Source of the DNA: Ectopseudomonas composti
GTDB lineage: Bacteria; Pseudomonadota; Gammaproteobacteria; Pseudomonadales; Pseudomonadaceae
Assembly: GCF_900115475.1 (NCBI RefSeq)
Contig: NZ_FOWP01000002.1
Location: forward strand, 186,001-250,000
DNA: 64,000 bases
Direction: 5' to 3'
Made by a program: the position numbers and the translations under genes. This document shows positions 43,704 to 51,198 of this stretch, piece after piece. Positions within the stretch are counted from its first letter, which is position 1; the number at the start of each line of letters is the position of its first letter. Under the pieces are notes generated by a model that was not told where the DNA came from, made no database searches, and worked only from the letters and a program-made list of their open reading frames with translations.

Positions 43704-44585
43704 TCAGGTGGGCTGGATAGCCAACTGACGCAAGTGACCAGGCACGTCCGGCGCGCCGGCCAGGCGCAAGCCTTCGCCCAATGCAGTCGCTTCCTGATGT
43801 TCTTTGGGTAGTAGGAGGAACTCGGGAGTGCCGGCTTTTTTCAGCAGTGACAGGCGTGCATAGGGGATGCCGTTGTCCAGCAGCAACCCCATGAAGCTGG
43901 GATCGCTCCAGGCGGCTTCCGGCATGGCCAGCACGTGATAACGACTCTGCAGGTTGTCCAGGCCCGCTTCATTCAATCGATAGCGCAGCAGATTGGCTGG
44001 CAGTAGCACTTCCAGCCCGCGTCTGCGTGCATAGGCAACTGCGCCGGCAAAGGCTTCGCCTTGCATTTCTCCTAACCAGAACGTCCGCGCGCCACGCCAG
44101 TTGGCCTGACGCAGTTCGATCGGCTCGCCAGCCAGAAAGCGCGGCAATGCCAGGCTGATGGTTTTGACGAAATCCTTGTAGCTGATGATGCGTACCTGCT
44201 TGCAGTGCTCGCTCGCTGCGTAGTCTTCGAAACTCGCGTAGCCAGGTGTGCAAGGCGGACAGGCGAAGCCATCGATCAGGCGCAGGTCGAAGGTCTGTAG
44301 TTGTTGGGATTGAGCTTCCACGACCTGAGACAGCGCTGAGTGCGCGCGGGCCTTGTCTTCCTGTACGGGGCCGGAAAGCGCGCCGAGCGGTAGGTTGAGC
44401 AAGAGCTGCAATTGAGGGCCGTCGTGCCAGCAGATGCTCTCGACCGCTGCAGGCAGCGGTTTGAATGGTAGGCGCAGGGCGCTGGCTTTGCTGAATATCT
44501 GCCGTGAGTTGCGGCCGAGCAGACCCATGCGTTGTGCCAGGGCTGCCAGGCGGCTGCTGATAGTTGAGGACTCGGACAGGCTCAT
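43704..44585 (-). CDS. Uncharacterised protein (possibly DUF6685)
   Basis: The 293-residue protein begins MSLSESSTISSRLAALAQRMGLLGRNSRQIFSKAS. No signal peptide, membrane segment or catalytic motif is evident. Cysteines cluster in FACPPCTPGYASFEDYAASEHCKQV (two CxxC-like pairs), suggesting a metal site. I recall a homologue of similar length beside recX in P. aeruginosa, annotated as hypothetical. The gene is convergent with recX, with 13 nt between stops and no visible terminator. Function unknown. Confidence 0.75.
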   Translation of the reverse strand: MSLSESSTISSRLAALAQRMGLLGRNSRQIFSKASALRLPFKPLPAAVESICWHDGPQLQLLLNLPLGALSGPVQEDKARAHSALSQVVEAQSQQLQTFDLRLIDGFACPPCTPGYASFEDYAASEHCKQVRIISYKDFVKTISLALPRFLAGEPIELRQANWRGARTFWLGEMQGEAFAGAVAYARRRGLEVLLPANLLRYRLNEAGLDNLQSRYHVLAMPEAAWSDPSFMGLLLDNGIPYARLSLLKKAGTPEFLLLPKEHQEATALGEGLRLAGAPDVPGHLRQLAIQPT

Positions 44586-44729
44586 GGCCGGCAGATCGCT
44601 CCTGAAGCGTCTACCGCAGTGCGGCAGACGTGGACGGCTATTACCCCTATAGCGTAGCGCGGCGCGTGAGCGTCTGTCGCGGTGCAGGTCTGTGGCAAAA
44701 TAGCCGCATTCATTTGCGAGGGTGCCTCC

Positions 44730-44951
44730 ATGCCCAGCTTGGTGCTGGATATTGCGTTATCGGCCGAACGGTTGCAGGCCATCTATCGAGGCCATGCCAA
44801 CCGGATTATGGCGCAAAGCCGTGATGGGCGCCGCGTCAGTTTGCCGGCCCATCATTTGCGGCCGTATCTGACCCATGCCGGTATCTATGGTTCCTTCGTG
44901 CTGGAGTTCAGCAGCACCGGTGAGTTGTTGAGCTTACGCCCTTTGGACTGA
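44730..44951 (+). CDS. DUF2835 family protein
   Basis: A 73-residue protein of unknown function, MPSLVLDIALSAERLQAIYRGHANRIMAQSRDGRRVSLPAHHLRPYL. It has the DUF2835 pattern: beta strand, helix, then a basic RDGRRVxLPAxHLRPxL segment. GAGGGTG precedes the ATG. An upstream in-frame ATG at 44682 would add 16 residues without homology. It is divergent from the 293-aa gene. Small size and basic core could fit nucleic-acid or ribosome binding, but nothing proves it. Confidence 0.8.
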   Translation: MPSLVLDIALSAERLQAIYRGHANRIMAQSRDGRRVSLPAHHLRPYLTHAGIYGSFVLEFSSTGELLSLRPLD

Positions 44952-44990
44952 TCTGGCGTGCTTGCCTCGCGCCAGCGGTGCCTGCACGGC

Positions 44991-44996
44991 TATAAT
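44991..44996 (+). promoter_or_regulatory. -10 element of pyrD promoter
   Basis: A perfect TATAAT lies 43 bp before the pyrD ATG. No strong -35 is seen at 16-18 bp; TTGCCT at 44962-44967 is too far. Confidence 0.55.
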
Positions 44997-45038
44997 CGCC
45001 GGCCTGCCAACTTTCTACCTGTCGAGCTAAGCCTGCCC

Positions 45039-46061
45039 ATGTACTCACTGGCCCGCGAGCTGCTGTTCAAACTGTCCCCGGAAACTTCTCATGAGCTGTC
45101 CATCGATCTGATCGGTGCTGGTGGCCGTTTGGGGCTCAATGGCCTGCTGACCAAGGCGCCGACCAGCCTGCCGGTAAACGTGATGGGTTTGCAGTTCGCC
45201 AATCCAGTCGGTCTGGCGGCTGGGCTGGACAAGAACGGTGATGCCATCGATGGCTTCGCCCAACTTGGCTTCGGCTTTGTCGAGATCGGCACTGTGACCC
45301 CGCGTCCGCAGCCGGGCAACCCCAAGCCGCGCCTGTTCCGTCTGCCGGAGGCCGAGGCGGTGATCAACCGCATGGGCTTCAACAACCATGGCGTCGATCA
45401 TCTGCTCGAGCGGGTCAAGGCGGCGAAGTTCAAGGGTGTGCTGGGTATCAATATCGGTAAGAACTTCGATACACCGGTTGAACGGGCAGTGGACGATTAC
45501 CTGGCCTGCCTGGACAAGGTGTATGCCCATGCCAGCTATGTCACAGTCAACGTCAGCTCCCCCAACACGCCAGGGCTGCGTAGTCTGCAGTTCGGCGACT
45601 CGCTGAAGGAGTTGCTCGAGGCGCTGCGTCGTCGTCAGGAAGATCTGACTCAGGAGCACGGCAAGCGCGTGCCGCTGGCGATCAAGATTGCCCCGGACAT
45701 GAGCGATGAAGAGACCGCTCTGGTGGCGTCAGCGCTGCTGGGCGCCGACATGGATGCGGTGATCGCCACCAACACCACGCTCAGCCGAGAAGGTGTCGAG
45801 GGGCTGGCCCATGGTGACGAGGCCGGCGGTCTGTCGGGCGCGCCGGTGCGTGACAAGAGCACGCATATCGTCAGGGTATTGGCAGGTGAGCTGTCGGGCC
45901 GTTTGCCGATCATTGCGGTCGGCGGTATTACCGAAGGCAAGCATGCAGCGGAGAAGATCGCGGCGGGCGCGAGCCTGGTACAGATCTATTCGGGGTTCAT
46001 CTACAAAGGGCCGGCGCTGATTCGCGAGGCCGTGGATGCGATTGCCGCGTTACCGAAATAA
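45039..46061 (+). CDS. pyrD: Dihydroorotate dehydrogenase (quinone, class 2)
   Basis: Membrane-associated flavoenzyme oxidising dihydroorotate to orotate with quinone in pyrimidine synthesis. The 340-residue protein has the class 2 N-terminal helical extension ([21 protein letters not shown]). [26 protein letters not shown], the catalytic-Ser loop [14 protein letters not shown] and [14 protein letters not shown] follow. The ATG at 45039 matches homologues. A hairpin terminator follows the stop. Confidence 0.97.
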   Translation: MYSLARELLFKLSPETSHELSIDLIGAGGRLGLNGLLTKAPTSLPVNVMGLQFANPVGLAAGLDKNGDAIDGFAQLGFGFVEIGTVTPRPQPGNPKPRLFRLPEAEAVINRMGFNNHGVDHLLERVKAAKFKGVLGINIGKNFDTPVERAVDDYLACLDKVYAHASYVTVNVSSPNTPGLRSLQFGDSLKELLEALRRRQEDLTQEHGKRVPLAIKIAPDMSDEETALVASALLGADMDAVIATNTTLSREGVEGLAHGDEAGGLSGAPVRDKSTHIVRVLAGELSGRLPIIAVGGITEGKHAAEKIAAGASLVQIYSGFIYKGPALIREAVDAIAALPK

Positions 46062-46063
46062 AT

Positions 46064-46084
46064 AGGGCTCCCGAAGGAGCCCTT
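46064..46084 (+). terminator. Hairpin terminator after pyrD
   Basis: AGGGCTCC / GGAGCCCT, an 8-bp perfect stem with a CGAA tetraloop; the T run is only two residues. Confidence 0.65.
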
Positions 46085-46141
46085 GGGCTTGCGCCCGCCG
46101 CCCGGAGGGGGTCGGCATGGTGAAGTCGGGTGTGATCCTGA

Positions 46142-46357
46142 TCAGCCGACAGCGTGAAGTTCGTTGAGTCGATGAATACCGGCTGTGCCGGTCAGCCCAT
46201 CCCAGTTGTCGCCACGGCCCTCACGCCAGCCATTGAGCCAGGCCTGACGAACCGAAGGTAGGGTAAAGGGGCAGAGTTCGCGGGATTTACCATTGATGCC
46301 GTACTGATAGCCGCGCAAAAAAGCTCTTTCTAACGGATCACGCTTAAGTCTTCTCAT
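46142..46357 (-). CDS. rmf: Ribosome modulation factor
   Basis: Small basic protein that dimerises 70S ribosomes into 100S particles in stationary phase. The 71-residue product starts MRRLKRDPLERAFLRGYQYGINGKSRELCPF. It contains the family motif RQAWLNGWREGRGDNWDGLTG. It is convergent with pyrD, the usual pyrD-rmf pairing. Its 5' leader carries two tandem hairpins. The window also carries a hibernation factor and rpoS, which act at the same growth stage. Confidence 0.96.
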   Translation of the reverse strand: MRRLKRDPLERAFLRGYQYGINGKSRELCPFTLPSVRQAWLNGWREGRGDNWDGLTGTAGIHRLNELHAVG

Positions 46358-46774
46358 AGGGTGTTGCCCTCACTGTTGACTGTTATGTCCCGTTGGCCTT
46401 GCAGCAAGGCCAGGCAGAAATTGTCTGCCTACGAAAGTCCGCTGCCGGCGTGGCGAACTTTCTGTGCCTTCGCCGTTGCAGCGAAAGCCCTAGGTAGTGT
46501 TCTAACGAATGCACCGGGGCCTGTGAATGATCGATTTGTCATAAGGGCGTAACCTAAATGCGGGTGAGGCCATAAGGATGCTGGAGATACGTCCAGCCAC
46601 TTTCAGCCAGACGCCGTCATATCTGGCTATGCGCGCCGATGAGCTCATTTTGCTAGTGCAAATGAGAGTGCTTGCTTATTCCGACGAAGGGTCGCGCTGT
46701 GACCTTTTGTCACTTATTTTTGAGTCGAGGTGCGCCGCAGCACCTCCCTGATTGCCATAGGCAGTGGAACATCC
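46358..46774. other. Intergenic region between rmf and rlmL
   Basis: 417 bp without a credible gene; it holds the divergent leaders of rmf and rlmL. Nearest rmf are two perfect 7-bp hairpins: GGCCTTG-CAG-CAAGGCC (46395-46411) and AGGCAGA-AATTG-TCTGCCT (46412-46430). Nearest rlmL is GAGGTGC-N6-GCACCTC (46727-46746). The stretch 46500-46700 is relatively AT-rich and probably contains both promoters, but no convincing hexamer pair stands out. Confidence 0.7.
46395..46430 (-). promoter_or_regulatory. Tandem hairpins in the rmf 5' leader
   Basis: Two abutting stem-loops of 7 bp each, with 3-nt and 5-nt loops, 38 nt upstream of the rmf start codon on the minus-strand transcript. They are not followed by a T run, so a role in mRNA stability or translation control is more likely than termination. 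Confidence 0.5.
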
Positions 46775-48955
46775 ATGTCTGATCGTTACGAAATCGTGCT
46801 GACTTGCCCCAAAGGGCTTGAGGGCCTCTTACTGGAAGAGGCCAAAACGTTGGGCCTGGAGGATGTGCGCGAGCAGACCGCTGCGGTCCGTGGCAATGCC
46901 GAAATCGAGGTGGCCTATCGACTGTGTCTGTGGTCGCGTCTGGCCAACCGCGTGCTGCTGGTGCTGTCGCGCTTTGCCATGAACAACGCCGACGAGCTTT
47001 ATGACGGCGTCCAGGCGGTGGACTGGCGCGACCATCTGGAGCCCTCGGGCAGCCTGGCGGTGGAATTCAGCGGCAATGGCTCGGGCATCGACAACACTCA
47101 CTTCGGCGCACTCAAGGTCAAGGATGCGATTGTCGACCGGCTGCGTACGGCCGGTGGCGAACGTCCCAGCATCGACAAGCTCAATCCGGATCTGCGCGTG
47201 CACCTGCGTCTGGATCGTGGTGAAGCGGTGCTTTCTCTGGATCTTTCCGGCCACAGCCTGCACCAGCGTGGTTATCGCCTGCAGCAGGGCGCCGCACCGC
47301 TGAAGGAGAACCTGGCTGCTGCGGTGCTGATCCGTGCTGGTTGGCCGCGTATCGCGGCCGAAGGTGGCGCGTTGGCCGACCCGATGTGTGGCGTGGGCAC
47401 CTTCCTGGTGGAGGCGGCGCTGATGGCCGCAGACATCGCACCCAATCTAAAGCGTGAGCACTGGGGCTTCTCCAGCTGGCTCGGTCATGTGCCGGCAATC
47501 TGGAAGAAGCTGCATGCCGAGGCCGAGCAGCGCGCCGCCGCAGGTTTGGCCAAGCCGCCACTGTGGATTCGCGGTTATGAAGCCGACCCACGCTTGATCC
47601 AGCCTGGGCGTAACAACGTCGAGCGCGCCGGTCTGTCCGGTTGGGTGAAGATCTATCAGGGCGAGCTGGGTAGTTTCGAGCCGCGTCCGGACCAGAATCA
47701 GAAGGGGCTAGTGATCAGCAACCCGCCTTACGGTGAGCGCCTGGGCGATGAAGCCAGCTTGCTGTATCTCTATCAAAACCTGGGCGAGCGCCTGCGTCAG
47801 GCCTGTCTGGGCTGGGAGGCGGCGGTGTTCACCGGCGCGCCCGAGCTGGGCAAGCGCATGGGCCTGCGTAGCCACAAGCAGTATGCCTTCTGGAACGGTG
47901 CACTGCCCTGCAAGCTGCTGCTGATCAAGGTGCAGACCGAGCAGTTCGTTACTGGGGAGCGACGTGCGCGCGAGGACGATGACGAGCCAGCCAATGATGC
48001 GCCGCAGCAGGCGCGCCTGTCCGAAGGCGGGCAGATGTTCGCCAACCGCTTGCAGAAGAACCTCAAGCAACTCGGCAAGTGGGCGCGCCGCGATGGTATC
48101 GAATGCTACCGCTTGTACGATGCCGATATGCCCGAGTATGCCGTGGCCGTCGATCTGTACCGCGATTGGGTGCACGTTCAGGAGTATGCTGCGCCGCGCT
48201 CTATCGATCCGGACAAGGCACAGGCGCGTTTGCTCGATGCCCTGGCTGCTATCCCGCAGGCACTGGGCGTGGCGCAGAGCCGCGTGGTGATCAAGCGACG
48301 TGAACGCCAGGCCGGTACCAAGCAGTATCAGCGCCAGGCTGCTCAGGGACAGTTCATGGAGGTGAGCGAAGGCGGGGTCAAGCTGCTGGTCAACCTCACC
48401 GACTACCTGGATACCGGGCTGTTTCTTGATCATCGGCCGTTGCGCCTGCGCCTGCAACGCGAGGCAGCCGGCAAGCGCTTCCTCAACCTGTTCTGCTACA
48501 CCGCCACGGCCACTGCGCATGCGGCCAAGGGCGGGGCGCGCAGCACCACCAGCGTCGATCTGTCGAAAACCTACCTGGACTGGGCGCGACGCAATCTGTC
48601 GCTCAACGGTTTTTCTGACAAGCATCGCCTGGAGCAGGGTGATGTGATGGCCTGGCTGGGTGAGGATCGCGGCGAGTACGACCTGATCTTTATCGATCCA
48701 CCAACCTTCTCCAACTCCAAGCGCATGGAAGGCGTGTTCGATGTGCAGCGTGACCACGTCGAATTGCTCGACCTGGCCATGGCGCGCCTGGCCCGCGGCG
48801 GTGTGCTGTATTTCTCCAACAACTTCCGCAAGTTCCAGTTGGATGAAAGCCTGGTGGCGCGCTATCAGGTCGAAGAGATCAGCGCGCAGACGCTGGACCC
48901 GGACTTTGCGCGCAATCCCAAGATCCACCGAGCCTGGCGTTTCAGCGCACGCTGA
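46775..48955 (+). CDS. rlmL: 23S rRNA guanine methyltransferase RlmKL (m2G2445 / m7G2069)
   Basis: Bifunctional enzyme methylating two guanines of 23S rRNA. The 726-residue protein has a THUMP domain (about 45-155). The RlmL methyltransferase has the NPPYGERLG catalytic motif (about 312). The C-terminal RlmK half has FCYTATATAHAAKGGA (SAM site) and DPPTFSNSKRM. ATG 46775 is set by homology (MSDRYEIVLTCPKGLEGLL); an upstream in-frame start at 46730 reads through a hairpin. A REPIN follows the stop. Confidence 0.96.
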   Translation: MSDRYEIVLTCPKGLEGLLLEEAKTLGLEDVREQTAAVRGNAEIEVAYRLCLWSRLANRVLLVLSRFAMNNADELYDGVQAVDWRDHLEPSGSLAVEFSGNGSGIDNTHFGALKVKDAIVDRLRTAGGERPSIDKLNPDLRVHLRLDRGEAVLSLDLSGHSLHQRGYRLQQGAAPLKENLAAAVLIRAGWPRIAAEGGALADPMCGVGTFLVEAALMAADIAPNLKREHWGFSSWLGHVPAIWKKLHAEAEQRAAAGLAKPPLWIRGYEADPRLIQPGRNNVERAGLSGWVKIYQGELGSFEPRPDQNQKGLVISNPPYGERLGDEASLLYLYQNLGERLRQACLGWEAAVFTGAPELGKRMGLRSHKQYAFWNGALPCKLLLIKVQTEQFVTGERRAREDDDEPANDAPQQARLSEGGQMFANRLQKNLKQLGKWARRDGIECYRLYDADMPEYAVAVDLYRDWVHVQEYAAPRSIDPDKAQARLLDALAAIPQALGVAQSRVVIKRRERQAGTKQYQRQAAQGQFMEVSEGGVKLLVNLTDYLDTGLFLDHRPLRLRLQREAAGKRFLNLFCYTATATAHAAKGGARSTTSVDLSKTYLDWARRNLSLNGFSDKHRLEQGDVMAWLGEDRGEYDLIFIDPPTFSNSKRMEGVFDVQRDHVELLDLAMARLARGGVLYFSNNFRKFQLDESLVARYQVEEISAQTLDPDFARNPKIHRAWRFSAR

Positions 48956-48959
48956 TTGC

Positions 48960-49020
48960 GTAGCCCGGACACAATCCGGGGCCTGCTTCATAAAAGCCCC
49001 CCGGATTGCACCCGGGCTAC
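48960..49020. repeat. REPIN: inverted pair of family A repeats
   Basis: GTAGCCCGGACACAATCC... and its partner ...GGATTGCACCCGGGCTAC face each other across about 18 nt, with three central mismatches between arms. It fills the gap between the convergent rlmL and dacB genes, so it may end both transcripts. Confidence 0.85.
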
Positions 49021-49027
49021 GTGGTCG

Positions 49028-50464
49028 TCAGCGCTTGGGTTGGCTGTAGGTGTCGAGCAGCACCTGATCGAGAATCGAGGTGGCACCCCAGGGTTTCGGG
49101 TCGTTGAGAATGGCGACCACAGCCCAGTCCTGGCCATTGCTGTCACGGCTGTAGCCGGCGATGGCGCGTACGTTGTTCAGGGTGCCGGTCTTGATGTGCG
49201 CCTCGCCTACCAGCGGCGTACGTTGTAGGCGACGACGCATGGTGCCATCCATCGCTACCAGCGGCATCGAACTGCGGAACTCGGCGGCGTACGGACTACG
49301 CCAGGCCGCCTGGAGGATCAGCGCCATCTCCCGTGCGCTGATGCGTTCTGCGCGTGACAGACCAGAGCCATTTTCCAGCACCAGGTGTGGCGCGGTGATA
49401 CCCTTGCGGGCCAGCCAACTGCGGATCACGCGCTGCGCGGCCAGGGAATCGTCCTTGTCGGCTTCGGTACGGAACTGCGCACCGATGCTGAGGAACAGCT
49501 GCCGGGCCATGGTGTTGTTGCTGTACTTGTTGATGTCGCGGACGATTTCCACCACATCCGGGGAGAAAGCGCGCACCAGCATGCGGGCGTCTTCCGGTAC
49601 CGGCCCCAGACGGTCCTTGCCGAGGATCTTACCGCCCAGCTCCTGCCAGATGCCACGCACTGCGCCGGCGGCATAACTGGGGTGGTCGAGCAGGGATAGG
49701 TAGGTTTGTGCACTGCAGCCCTCGGCCAGTTGGCCGCTGACGATCAGTGTGGTGCCGTCGTACTGGTCCACCGCGTTGTAGCGGATGTCCGGCCAGGCCG
49801 GGCACTTGGCGGCCTTGAGGACGCGCACCTGATTATCGATGCGGATCGTCGCGATGGGTGGGTCCATGGCGATACTCACCTTGCCGCCTTCGGAGCGGGT
49901 GATGAAGCGTTGCGCCTTGAGGTTGACCAGCAGCGAGTCGGGTTTGACCAGGAAGGGCTTGTTGGCATCGCCGCCGTCGTCATTGAACGCCGGCAACTGT
50001 GGGGCGACGAAGAAGCTGCGATCGAGTACCAGGTCTCCTTGAACCTGATGCACGCCATTGATGCGCAAGTCGCGCAGCAGCAGCCAGAGCTTCTCCATGT
50101 TGAGTTTCGGGTCGCCGCCACCCTTGAGGTAGAGGTTGCCATGCAGCACGCCGTCCTTCAGCGGGCCGTCGGCATAGAACTCGGTCTTCCACTGATGGTT
50201 GGGGCCCAGCAGCTCAAGTGCTGCGTAGGTGGTCACCAGCTTCATGGTTGAGGCTGGGTTGACCGAGACGTCGGAGTTGAACTGCAGGCCACCGGTTTGC
50301 CCGCTCAGAGGCACGGTCATCACTGACAGCGAGTTGTTGGAAATCTTGTTGGCTTTCAGTGCTTGCTCGACCTTTGCAGGGAGTGCGGCGCTGGCAGCGT
50401 GGCAGGACAGGGCGAGGGGGAGAAGCACGGCGCTCAGCGCCAGTTGGCGAAACCGCTGAATCAT
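49028..50464 (-). CDS. dacB: D-alanyl-D-alanine carboxypeptidase/endopeptidase (PBP4)
   Basis: Periplasmic low-molecular-mass penicillin-binding protein that trims or cleaves peptidoglycan stem peptides; its loss raises AmpC in P. aeruginosa. The 478-residue precursor has a signal peptide (MIQRFRQLALSAVLLPLALSCHAASA). The catalytic motifs are SxxK (Ser72-Thr-Met-Lys75), SxN in KYSNNTMA and KTG in HIKTGTLNN. GGAAGG precedes the ATG at 50464. It diverges from yggL. Confidence 0.96.
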   Translation of the reverse strand: MIQRFRQLALSAVLLPLALSCHAASAALPAKVEQALKANKISNNSLSVMTVPLSGQTGGLQFNSDVSVNPASTMKLVTTYAALELLGPNHQWKTEFYADGPLKDGVLHGNLYLKGGGDPKLNMEKLWLLLRDLRINGVHQVQGDLVLDRSFFVAPQLPAFNDDGGDANKPFLVKPDSLLVNLKAQRFITRSEGGKVSIAMDPPIATIRIDNQVRVLKAAKCPAWPDIRYNAVDQYDGTTLIVSGQLAEGCSAQTYLSLLDHPSYAAGAVRGIWQELGGKILGKDRLGPVPEDARMLVRAFSPDVVEIVRDINKYSNNTMARQLFLSIGAQFRTEADKDDSLAAQRVIRSWLARKGITAPHLVLENGSGLSRAERISAREMALILQAAWRSPYAAEFRSSMPLVAMDGTMRRRLQRTPLVGEAHIKTGTLNNVRAIAGYSRDSNGQDWAVVAILNDPKPWGATSILDQVLLDTYSQPKR

Positions 50465-50711
50465 GGACAAGGACCTTCCGCAGGCAGGCGGGAGTAACGA
50501 GGAAGACAGACAAAGGACTGTCTGGCTCGGGGAAAAGTTGCCGGCATTATGCCGCAAGATTCTGCTCGCAGTCGGCACCGCCTGATTAAAAACAACGCTC
50601 GCAAACAGCTGATGTTCAGCATGCTCGCAGAGCTGGTGGGTGATACAAGACGGGCGCTGTGTCGGCGAAACTGCTAGAGTGCCGCGCGTTATTACCTTTG
50701 AGGATTGTTTC

Positions 50712-51053
50712 ATGGCGACCAACCGTTCCCGCCGTCTGCGCAAGAAGCTCTGTGTCGATGAATTCCAGGAGCTGGGCTTCGAGCTGACCCTGAACTTCAA
50801 GGCCGACTTGAGCGACCAGACCCTCGACGATTTCGTCGATCAGTTCCTCGATCAGGCCATTGCCGGCAACGGCCTGGATTACGTCGGTGGTGAAGACTTC
50901 GGTCTGGTCTGCCTGGCCAAGCGTGGCTCGGTGGACGAGGCGCAGCGCGCTGCCGTCGAGGCCTGGCTGAAAGGCCGTGACGAACTGGAGAAGTTCGAGC
51001 TCAGCCCGCTGCAGGATGTCTGGTACCCGGAAAACCCGATCAACCAGGCTTGA
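50712..51053 (+). CDS. yggL: YggL family 50S ribosome-binding protein
   Basis: The 113-residue protein (DUF469) starts MATNRSRRLRKKLCVDEFQELGFELTL and ends in the conserved PLQDVWYPENP region. E. coli YggL binds the large ribosomal subunit; the exact role is unsettled. GAGGAT lies 10 nt before the ATG. A longer in-frame start at 50640 has no homology. A clear terminator follows. Confidence 0.9.
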   Translation: MATNRSRRLRKKLCVDEFQELGFELTLNFKADLSDQTLDDFVDQFLDQAIAGNGLDYVGGEDFGLVCLAKRGSVDEAQRAAVEAWLKGRDELEKFELSPLQDVWYPENPINQA

Positions 51054-51061
51054 TCGCGACG

Positions 51062-51088
51062 CGGCGCCGGGTTCTCCGGCGCCGTTTG
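51062..51088 (+). terminator. Intrinsic terminator after yggL
   Basis: A 9-bp perfect stem CGGCGCCGG / CCGGCGCCG with a GTTCT loop, then TTTG. Confidence 0.8.
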
Positions 51089-51129
51089 TCTGGATGGCCT
51101 TTAGGCTCATCCAGGCGCCCGCCAATTGT

Positions 51130-51198
51130 TGTAGGAGCGAGCTCTGCTCGCGAAGCGAGGCGTCGCGTAACGCCTCGTGAGCGCAGTTCACTTCTACA
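51130..51198. repeat. REP/REPIN of the GGAGCGAGCTCTGCTCGCGA type, family C
   Basis: TGTAGGAGCGAGCTCTGCTC at the left and TTCACTTCTACA at the right face each other, with GAGGCG / CGCCTC pairing inside. The left half is the classic Pseudomonas REP core. The right edge contains the stop codon (51194-51196) of the HD-GYP gene, so the last coding bases are part of the repeat. Confidence 0.8.

Noticed and set aside
46361..46552. A 63-codon frame in the rmf-rlmL gap
   Set aside because: It overlaps the rmf leader hairpins antisense, has no ribosome site and shows no coding-like composition.
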